Positions 1 through 5,017 of a stretch of DNA of 6,973 bases are shown here, in pieces. The translations under genes were made by a program, and so were the position numbers. The notes beneath the pieces are model-generated. The model did no database searches. It saw only the letters and a list, made by a program, of their open reading frames with translations, and was not told where the DNA came from. How positions within the stretch are numbered: the first letter of the stretch is position 1; each line of letters starts with the position of its first letter. Origin of the DNA: JBBSEZ01 sp038239195 (GTDB lineage: Bacteria > Planctomycetota > Planctomycetia > Gemmatales > Gemmataceae); assembly GCA_038239195.1 (NCBI GenBank), contig JBBSEZ010000500.1, forward strand, positions 1 to 6,973. The letters are read 5' to 3'.

Positions 1-2193
1 CTTGCCGTCGGGCGAAAAGGCGACCGCGTTGGACAGGCCCGTCGTGCCCTGCAAAGGCGCCGGGCCCGCCAGCTTGCGCAGCTGAAGGGCGCCGTCGGCG
101 CCGCCCGTGAGGAGCTGCTTGCCGCCGGACACGAGCAGCGCCACGTAGGTTTGCGCGCCGTGTCCGCGCACTGCCGCGAGGGCCTGCATCGGGGGGATGG
201 CCGCCGGCCAGACGCGCACGGTGCGGTCGAGGCTGCCCGTCACGAGCCCCTGGCCATCGGGAGTGAAGGCGATGCAGGTGACGGCCTCCTGGTGCCCGAA
301 CAGGTTGCCGCGCAGCGAGCCGCTTTGCGGGTCGAGCACGTAGACGATGCGATCGGCGCTGACGGCCACCAGCGACCGGCCGCGCGGCGAGAACGCCACC
401 GCCTGCATCGAGGAGTCGTTGCGGTTGAACGCGCCGACCTCGGCGCCCGACGCCGTGTCCCAGACGCGCACGTTGCCGTCCTCGCTGGCCGTCGCCAGGC
501 GCCGGCCGTCGGGCGAGAAGGCCACGCCGCGCACGGTGTCCTCGTGCCCCTTGAGAGTGTGCAGCACCTCGCGCCTGGCGAGGTCCCAGACGCGCACCGA
601 CTTCTCCGCGCCGCACGAGGCGAGCAACTTGCCGTCGCGCGACAGGGCGACGCCGCGCACTCCGCCGCGGTGCTTCTTGAGCAGCCCTATCTGTTTGCCG
701 CTCGCGACGTCCCACAGCCGAATGCTGCGGTCGTAACTGCCCGAGGCGAGCGTGCGGCCATCGGCCGAGAAGGCGACGGCGAAGACCCAGTTGGTGTGGC
801 CTTCGAGGGTACGGATCAGTCGGCCGGTCGCCGGCTCCCAGAACTTGATGGTGCGGTCGAAGCTGGCGGTGGCCAGCAGCTTGCCGTCGGGGGAGAAGGC
901 GACCGACGCCACCAGGTCGTCGTGCCCTTCGAGCAGGCGCACGGCCTGGCCGGTCTTGACGTCGAGCAACTTGACGCCCTTCTCCTCGCCACCCACGGCG
1001 AGCAACTTGCCGTCGGGCGAACAGGCAACCGTCAGGAGGGGGAACTGGGAGTCGGGCTGGTGGATGCGGGCCTGGAGCTTTCGCAACTCCTTGCGCGAGG
1101 CGACGTCCCAGACCTTGACCGTCTTGTCCCAGCTCCCGGTGACCAGCGACTTGCCGTCGCCGGACAGGGCCAGGGCGTACGTGAGACTGGTGTGTCCGGT
1201 GAGGAGGGGCGGGGCCGCTTCCTTGCCAGACGTGGCGTCCCACTGGCGCACCGTCTGGTCGTTGCTGGCGGTGAATAGTTGCTTGCCGTCGGCGGTGAAC
1301 GTGGCGTTGTTGATGGACGAGCCGTGGCCGACGAGCGTCAGGCGCTCCTTGCCGGTGGCGACGTTCCACAGCTTGGCGGTGCTGTCGGCGCTGGTCGTCA
1401 CCACCGTCTGGCCATCGGGCGAGAAGGCGACGGCCTCGACGGTGTTGGCGTGCCCGGCGAGCGTGTGTTTCTCCTTGCCGGCCTCCAGGTCCCAGACCTT
1501 GGCGACGTTGTTGCGCCCGGCGGAGGCGAGCAGCTTGCCGTCGCGCGACAGGGCGAGGAAGAGCACCGAGGCCGTATGGCCGGCGAGCGTTTTGAGCTCC
1601 TTGCCGCTGGCGACGTCCCACAGCTTGATGGCGTTGCCGAGCCCACCTGTAATCAAGGTCTTGCTGTCGGGGGTGAAGACGACGGCGTTGACGCCGTTGG
1701 GATCGACGCGCAGAACGAGGCGCGTCTTGCCGGTGACGGGATCGCGCAACTTGGCAGTGCCGTCGAGCTCGCCGGTGGCCAGGTGCTTGCCGTCGGGCGA
1801 GAAACTGACGTGCCGGACGGGGCGCTCCTCGCGCAGCGAGACGAGCTCCTTGCCGGTCTGGAAGTCGTAGAGGTTGAGGTCGCCGGGCGCGGCCTGGCGG
1901 AAGCGGTTACCGCCGCTGGCGACGGCGAGCGTTTTGCCGTCGGGGGAGAGGGCGACGGCCCAGACCTCGCCGCCACCGCCCTGGAAGGTGCGCGGGCGGG
2001 GCTCGTAGTTCTCGGGCTCGTCGGAGAGGTCGCCGTGGGCGAGGGGGGGCGCCAGGACCGCGGGCCGCGCGCCGGGGGGCGGAGCGGCGGGCCTGGCGCC
2101 GGCCGGGACGAGCAGGAGGAGCGGGAGGAGGGCGAGGACGGCGAACCGGCCGGCCAGGGACAGGCCGCGGGGGGTGGTGCCGCGCACGATCAT
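1..2193 (-). CDS. Secreted WD40 beta-propeller protein, C-terminus cut off by window edge
   Basis: The minus-strand frame is open for 731 codons from the ATG at 2193 to base 1, with no stop. Residues 1-33 form a signal peptide (R16, then a Leu/Ala/Val-rich core at 17-31, likely cleavage near A31-G-A33), so the protein is probably exported or anchored by its N-terminus. A Pro/Ala-rich linker follows to about residue 70. Then come 15 complete WD40 repeats of about 42 residues plus the start of a 16th. Each has a (F/L)SPDGK-type turn (for example residues 82-87, 131-136, 258-262, 433-438, 560-564) and most end in a WD-like dipeptide (192-193, 234-235, 362-363, 494-495, 536-537, 578-579). Repeats 8, 13, 15 and the first are the most degenerate. 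Fourteen or more blades suggest two propellers in tandem, acting as a protein-binding scaffold; the ligand is unknown. The start is supported by GGAG 7-8 nt upstream. It lies 32 nt after the BlaI-type gene, so co-transcription is likely. No enzymatic domain is visible in the part present; one could lie in the missing C-terminus. Confidence 0.93.
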   Translation of the reverse strand, partial: MIVRGTTPRGLSLAGRFAVLALLPLLLLVPAGARPAAPPPGARPAVLAPPLAHGDLSDEPENYEPRPRTFQGGGGEVWAVALSPDGKTLAVASGGNRFRQAAPGDLNLYDFQTGKELVSLREERPVRHVSFSPDGKHLATGELDGTAKLRDPVTGKTRLVLRVDPNGVNAVVFTPDSKTLITGGLGNAIKLWDVASGKELKTLAGHTASVLFLALSRDGKLLASAGRNNVAKVWDLEAGKEKHTLAGHANTVEAVAFSPDGQTVVTTSADSTAKLWNVATGKERLTLVGHGSSINNATFTADGKQLFTASNDQTVRQWDATSGKEAAPPLLTGHTSLTYALALSGDGKSLVTGSWDKTVKVWDVASRKELRKLQARIHQPDSQFPLLTVACSPDGKLLAVGGEEKGVKLLDVKTGQAVRLLEGHDDLVASVAFSPDGKLLATASFDRTIKFWEPATGRLIRTLEGHTNWVFAVAFSADGRTLASGSYDRSIRLWDVASGKQIGLLKKHRGGVRGVALSRDGKLLASCGAEKSVRVWDLARREVLHTLKGHEDTVRGVAFSPDGRRLATASEDGNVRVWDTASGAEVGAFNRNDSSMQAVAFSPRGRSLVAVSADRIVYVLDPQSGSLRGNLFGHQEAVTCIAFTPDGQGLVTGSLDRTVRVWPAAIPPMQALAAVRGHGAQTYVALLVSGGKQLLTGGADGALQLRKLAGPAPLQGTTGLSNAVAFSPDGK

Positions 2194-2225
2194 CGTCGGT
2201 CTCCGCTCGGGGTAGAACAGGCGAC

Positions 2226-2615
2226 CTATCCCTTGGGCTTCTCGAGCTGCCGCAGAAAGGCCCACAACTCGTGCCGTTCCAGCGTACTGAACTGCTCCGC
2301 CTTCAATAGGTGCATCAGCAGAGGCGCCATCGACCCGCCACAGAGTCGCTCGGCCACGTGGCGCAGGCGGAGCCCGATCAACGTCTCGCGGTCGATGGCC
2401 GGGGCGAAGACGTGGGGCCACGGCGCGCGGTCGCGCGCCACGTGCCCTTTCTCCTCGAGCCGGTCGAGCAACACCTGCACGGTCCCGTACTTCGCCGCCG
2501 CCCCGCCGGGATACAAGGCGTCGGTGAGTTGACGAATGGTCGCCCGTCCCTGCGCCCAGAGCACCTGGAGCACGGCCAACTCGGCGTCGGTGACGTCCTT
2601 CACGTCCGGCGGCAT
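2226..2615 (-). CDS. BlaI/MecI/CopY-family transcriptional repressor
   Basis: This is a 129-residue protein of normal length for the family. The winged-helix DNA-binding domain covers about residues 7-75. It opens with the family pattern T-x-A-E-L-x-V-L-x-x-L-W (9-20), followed by the helix-turn-helix (I27 to about L34) and the recognition helix Y43-G-T-V-Q-x-L-L-x-R-L-x-x-K-G-H (43-58). The wing is around R61-A73. Residues 76-129 form the helical dimerisation part. Family members bind dyad operators as dimers and are usually inactivated by proteolysis through a BlaR1/MecR1 M56 sensor, or by copper in CopY. The CopY cysteine motif is absent, as there is a single Cys. No M56 gene is adjacent; the next gene is the WD40 protein. 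I chose the ATG at 2615 because the family homology starts a few residues later and it lies about 40 nt after the predicted transcription start. Upstream in-frame extension to 2813 would cross the promoter and has no family features. No strong Shine-Dalgarno precedes the ATG. The regulated target is inferred to be this operon. Confidence 0.9.
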   Translation of the reverse strand: MPPDVKDVTDAELAVLQVLWAQGRATIRQLTDALYPGGAAAKYGTVQVLLDRLEEKGHVARDRAPWPHVFAPAIDRETLIGLRLRHVAERLCGGSMAPLLMHLLKAEQFSTLERHELWAFLRQLEKPKG

Positions 2616-2661
2616 GGCTCGCGCAGGGCCCGTTCGGGTAAGGGGAGAGGTCTGGGGTAGG

Positions 2662-2690
2662 AGATTAAGACAGCGCGTCTGAAATGTCAA
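2662..2690 (-). promoter_or_regulatory. Sigma70-type promoter of the BlaI-WD40 operon, with possible BlaI dyad
   Basis: On the minus strand a perfect -35 box TTGACA (2690-2685) is followed by a 17-nt spacer and a -10 box TAATCT (2667-2662). This is a near-consensus housekeeping promoter and the local composition is unusually AT-rich. The predicted start of transcription is near 2655, leaving a leader of about 40 nt before the BlaI ATG. Within it, GACA (2688-2685) and TGTC (2672-2669) form an inverted pair separated by 12 nt. An AGAC/GTCT pair also lies in the spacer. BlaI-family operators are dyads with TACA/TGTA-like half-sites, so autoregulation is plausible but unproven. Confidence 0.75.
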
Positions 2691-2879
2691 GGAAAAAGTG
2701 AGGGGGCGCGCGCGGATTGTGAGGATGGGGAGGGCGGGCGCGAACGAGGCCCCGCGCCCACTCGGCCCGGTGGGGCCCGCTCCCCGGCCGGGCGTGCCCA
2801 ACCCGTCGCTCATGAGCGCCTCTTCTTCCCTTTGGCCACGCCTGGCCCCTGCGGCCGCACGCCGTCACTGGCTGACCGG

Positions 2880-3132
2880 CATCCGCCGGAAACTCTACCG
2901 TTGGTGACGGTCCCGGCCTTCCGTGGGACCGGCTTTCCAGCAGGTCTTGGGAAGGCGTGTCCGGCTGGAAAGCCGGACGTACGGCCGTGGGACCGGCTTT
3001 CCAGGCGGTCTTCCGTGGGGCGGGCCCCGGCCTGCCTCCCTTGTCCCGCATTGTTCCCGTCGCGCCTGCCGCTGCGCTCTGTCGCTGACTGTCCCACATC
3101 CTCCGGGAACTCAACCGTTCGGTGACGGCCCC
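2880..3132. repeat. Two diverged copies of a roughly 36-bp direct repeat (2880-2914 and 3097-3132)
   Basis: Copy A at 2880-2914 and copy B at 3097-3132 both read CATCC, then CCGG or CCGGG, AACTC, ACCGTT, GGTGACGG and CCC. By eye, 31 of 36 aligned positions match, with one single-base gap. Weaker similarity may extend leftward for about 40 bases. Each copy ends in a small hairpin (CCGT, 5 to 6 nt, ACGG). The pattern of substitutions is not codon-like, so this looks like an old intergenic repeat rather than a coding duplication. The CCGGCTTTCCAG hairpin cluster lies between the two copies. Confidence 0.65.
2921..3004. repeat. REP-like cluster: 20-bp direct repeat with central inverted copy
   Basis: The 20-mer CCGTGGGACCGGCTTTCCAG occurs exactly at 2921-2940 and 2985-3004, each followed two bases later by GGTCTT. 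Between them, CTGGAAAGCCGG (2965-2976) is the perfect 12-bp inverse of CCGGCTTTCCAG in both copies (2929-2940 and 2993-3004). This allows two alternative hairpins with loops of 24 and 16 nt. The central copy can also fold on itself: GTCCGGCT (2959-2966) pairs with AGCCGGAC (2971-2978) around a GGAA loop, which is a GNRA tetraloop. The arrangement resembles the paired REP/BIME elements of other bacteria. Any role, such as mRNA end, nucleoid binding or a REP-like transposase substrate, is inference. Confidence 0.75.
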
Positions 3133-3234
3133 CGCGGTGGTCGGGCGCGCATGCCGCCCGGCGCAACGGCGCCCCCCAGCGCTGCGGCTGCCGGAAGCAG
3201 GCTCGCCGTTCTCGGCTGGGGCGTTGCCGTTCGC

Positions 3235-3269
3235 GGGCGAGAAGGAGGAGAGGCTCATGGGTCTCGCCC
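3235..3269 (+). repeat. Hairpin presenting a Shine-Dalgarno and ATG in its loop
   Basis: GGGCGAGA (3235-3242) and TCTCGCCC (3262-3269) are perfect inverted arms with a 19-nt loop. The loop contains AGGAGG (3243-3248) and, 8 nt later, an ATG at 3257. That ATG opens an 80-codon frame ending at 3496 that overlaps the transposase remnant in another frame. The peptide has no recognisable domain, so I do not call it a gene. The site may be the leftover translation start of a gene destroyed by the nearby rearrangement. Confidence 0.4.
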
Positions 3270-3446
3270 TCGAAAGGGGGACAAGGTACGGAGTCGCGCC
3301 CGCCACCCCACCAGACTACCTGCGGTGCGTACGCCGTTGCGAGAGGAGGATGAGCGCCATCCCGGGCCCGTTGTGGAGTGCGTGCGATTCATCGCCGCTT
3401 TCTCTTCGCCCCGCGCGTGCTCGCCCTGCCCTGGGGACGTTCTGCA

Positions 3447-3800
3447 ATGGGTGGCATGGCGTTCGTGCCGTTCAAGTCGAACTGCGTGGCGGGTGAGGCG
3501 GGGAAGCTCTGGGAGAGGATGTTCCACTACCACAACTTCTGGCGCGAGGAGCTCCTGACGCACTCCCACCAGCGCAGCAACGCGGAGAGCACGTTCAGTA
3601 TGATAAAGGCGAAGTTCCGCGACCACGTCCGCAGCAAGACGGACGTGGCGATGAAGAACGAGGTGCTGTGCAAGTTCCTCTGCCACAACCTCTGCGTGGT
3701 TCACCAGTCGCACGTCGAGCCAGGCATCGAGCCGGTCTTCTGGCAGGATGAACAGGTGCCGGTGGAGGGGCCGGAAGAGGTCCTGCGGTTCCCCGGATGA
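3447..3800 (+). pseudogene. C-terminal remnant of a DDE transposase (IS4/IS5-like, DDE_Tnp_1)
   Basis: The readable homology starts at about FVPFKSN (3462) and continues to the stop at 3798-3800, about 115 residues. It carries the signature end of this transposase type: LWERMFHYHNFWREELL, then HQRSNAESTFSMIKAKF, then VRSKTDVAMKNEVLCKFLCHNL. The Glu in N-A-E-S-T-F-S-M-I-K is the expected third catalytic acid of the DDE triad. Both catalytic Asp residues and the rest of the N-terminal part are missing. Full members of this type are several hundred residues long. The frame continues upstream to a GTG at 3378, but that stretch has no transposase character, so the 5' break is near 3450. The first ATG in frame with the homology is at 3447 or 3456 and is not a genuine start. 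No terminal inverted repeat or target duplication was found. The element is inactive by itself. It marks a past insertion and deletion between the minus-strand operons. Confidence 0.85.
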
Positions 3801-3837
3801 AGGACGCGCTGGGCAGGATGCCTGTTGAGGGATCGAC

Positions 3838-4227
3838 ATGAAGCCCGCGTTCCGCTCTGCTAACCCCCTGGTGTGGGCGATAAAAGGCTGCTCGTTAGGG
3901 GCCCTTCCACCTGTCGCCCTCATCTGCTGCATTGTTTTGGTAGCTGAGATGGGAGGGCCGTCGCGGACTGGCGGGCCGGGGAGCGCTCTCGTGGGCCTAT
4001 GCGGGTGTTGCGCGAGCCCACTGTTGCTAGGGGGCCTGGTTCTGGGGGGCGTATCGGGCATCGTGCTCGCCAAGCGGCACAACAGTCGAACGCCACCCGA
4101 ACAAGGCATACAGATAAGTGCCGACGTTGAGGCGGTTGCCCGCGAGCGGTTCAGCGCCGATCAAGGCAGAGCGGAGACGGACGAGCGGGTGCAGCCGGAC
4201 AAGGGAAACGTGAAGGAAGGCGAGTAG
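3838..4227 (+). CDS. Unrecognised small membrane protein with two predicted helices
   Basis: This 129-residue frame begins at an ATG preceded by GAGGGA about 6 nt upstream, a good ribosome binding site. Residues 1-16 are basic. Hydrophobic segments at about 17-38 and 50-78 look like two transmembrane helices, separated by a short Gly/Pro/Ser loop. A hydrophilic charged tail (79-129, rich in Glu, Asp, Arg and Lys) would be soluble. Both hydrophobic segments carry cysteines (C30-C31, and C55-G-C57-C58). I do not recognise a family. The gene is on the strand opposite the confident genes, starts 37 nt after the transposase remnant, and has noticeably lower GC than its neighbours, so it may have arrived with the mobile element. 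A 10-bp hairpin spans its stop codon. A chance frame cannot be excluded, but the membrane pattern and RBS favour a real gene. Confidence 0.6.
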   Translation: MKPAFRSANPLVWAIKGCSLGALPPVALICCIVLVAEMGGPSRTGGPGSALVGLCGCCASPLLLGGLVLGGVSGIVLAKRHNSRTPPEQGIQISADVEAVARERFSADQGRAETDERVQPDKGNVKEGE

Positions 4228-4242
4228 CCGCACTTCCTTCAC
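4210..4242. terminator. Strong hairpin over the stop codon of the small membrane protein
   Basis: GTGAAGGAAG (4210-4219) and CTTCCTTCAC (4233-4242) are perfect 10-bp inverted arms. Inside, GCG (4220-4222) can pair with CGC (4229-4231) with one bulged base, leaving a 6-nt loop that contains the TAG stop. No clear T-run follows on either strand, so it is not a textbook rho-independent terminator. It sits between a plus-strand gene and a convergent minus-strand operon, where it could end or protect transcripts from both sides. Confidence 0.5.
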
Positions 4243-4561
4243 ACGTCAAGCGTTTGAAGCGAAATGCCAGAGAATGAAACAAAACGGCTCGGAAAAGGAG
4301 AGTTTTGTTGCAAGGCCTGACGTGTCACCCTTCTGCAACGAAAGACCCTGGAATGAAACGGAATGGGCGATTTCGGAGGGGAAAAGGAGCAAAGCCGGAG
4401 CGCGGCGTGAGAGCGCAGGCCGAACCTGGCGCTGATGGCGCGCAGAGTGAAGCCGGGCGGTTTGGGGACAGCCCGGCACCGCATGCAGAACTGCGACCGG
4501 AGGCCGGAACCGCGCCAGGCGGGATAGGGGAGGGCCCGCGCGGAACGGAACGTCGCGCCGC
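4228..4561. other. Gene-free region between convergent transcripts, purine-rich and hairpin-bearing
   Basis: I see no gene in these 334 bases. The left half is purine-rich on the plus strand and less GC-rich than the rest of the window. It contains several small perfect inverted repeats: AACAAAAC (4278-4285) with GTTTTGTT (4302-4309), GTTGCA (4307-4312) with TGCAAC (4334-4339), and ACACGTCA (4241-4248) with TGACGTGT (4319-4326). The 9-mer GAATGAAAC occurs twice, at 4272-4280 and 4351-4359. A 77-codon minus-strand frame (4246-4479) has no domain and is not called. The stretch is the downstream region of the DUF1559-lipoprotein operon and may hold its 3' end structures. Confidence 0.5.
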
Positions 4562-5005
4562 TCACTCCGCAGCCATCGTCAGCACCAGCGCGTCGGCCCC
4601 TCCCGCGGGGACCACGACGTTGTCCCACGGCGTCGTGTCGGGCTTGAGATAGCCCAGGGGGAAGCTCAGGCTCAGGCCCCCCGGGCCCTTCCCGCCGGCG
4701 CCTCCACCGATTAGCGGGCCCCCTACCCCCGTGCCGCGGACCACCGGGGCGAGGGTGACGCGGTAGCGGCCTGGCAGGCACTCGCCAGCGAACTGGCCGT
4801 CCCCCTTGAGGACGAGCGTCATCAGCCGGCCGTGCTTGTTGCTCTCGTCGGCGGGGTGGAACGTGATCGTCAAGTCCTTGATCGGCTGGCCGTCGGCGCG
4901 CTCCACCTTCCCCTTGACCGCGACGGGGACCGCGGGCTTCTTGCGACAACCCGAGCCGGCCGCGACGAGAGACGCCGCAACGCCCAGACAGATGAGGCTG
5001 CGCAT
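4562..5005 (-). CDS. Small planctomycete lipoprotein with a carboxypeptidase-regulatory-like beta fold
   Basis: This is a 147-residue protein. A short N-terminal signal (residues 1-19) ends in G-S-G-C20, a lipoprotein-type cysteine with a looser than usual -3 position, followed by R-K-K. The mature part starts with V-x-G-K-V-x-x-x-x-G-Q-P-I (30-42), then ITFHP (47-51), and later G-Q-F (70-72) with L-P-G-R-Y-R-V-T-L (77-85). This is the pattern of small Ig/transthyretin-like (carboxypeptidase regulatory-like) lipoproteins common in planctomycetes. A glycine-rich loop occupies 91-110. It is probably tethered to the cell envelope; its ligand is unknown. The ATG at 5005 has GGGGA about 5 nt upstream, and the gene starts 12 nt after the DUF1559 stop, so the two are almost surely one transcript. 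No own promoter is apparent. Confidence 0.85.
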   Translation of the reverse strand: MRSLICLGVAASLVAAGSGCRKKPAVPVAVKGKVERADGQPIKDLTITFHPADESNKHGRLMTLVLKGDGQFAGECLPGRYRVTLAPVVRGTGVGGPLIGGGAGGKGPGGLSLSFPLGYLKPDTTPWDNVVVPAGGADALVLTMAAE

Positions 5006-5017
5006 GGCTTTCCCCGA

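Larger units (their letters stand above)
2691..3446. other. Gene-free repeat-rich region
   Basis: About 750 bases separate the BlaI promoter from the transposase remnant. Open frames exist on both strands, but they lack recognisable domains, have arginine/proline/glycine-rich composition and overlap each other. They look like chance frames in GC-rich DNA. What the region does contain is repeats and hairpins. One is a nested hairpin at 2765-2793, with arms GCCCGG/CCGGGC and an inner GGGG/CCCC. The others are a diverged direct repeat, a CCGGCTTTCCAG hairpin cluster and an IR around an SD-ATG, all listed separately. Confidence 0.6.

Noticed and set aside
151..2532. Long plus-strand open frames (151-1278, 752-1870, 1279-2532) opposite the WD40 gene
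   Set aside because: They are antisense to a well-supported 731-codon WD40 frame and mirror its repeats. GC-rich codons with G/C at third positions keep antisense frames free of stops. No domains are visible.
2616..2813. N-terminal extension of the BlaI protein to an upstream ATG at 2813
   Set aside because: The added 66 residues have no family similarity and would place the strong promoter inside the coding region.
2921..3132. CRISPR-like array
   Set aside because: There are only two exact direct copies of the 20-mer, one inverted copy and an unrelated diverged pair. There is no regular spacing and no cas gene.
2665..3306. Minus-strand 213- and 118-codon frames in the repeat region, and overlapping plus-strand frames
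   Set aside because: Composition is Arg/Pro/Gly-rich, no domain is recognisable, frames overlap on both strands, and the similarity between parts of them is explained by the intergenic DNA repeat.
3255..4109. Minus-strand 284-codon frame over the transposase remnant
   Set aside because: It is antisense to clear transposase homology and has no domain.
4246..4479. Minus-strand 77-codon frame downstream of the lipoprotein gene
   Set aside because: No good ribosome binding site or domain was seen. It lies in a hairpin-rich intergenic patch. It could be a small protein, but nothing supports it.
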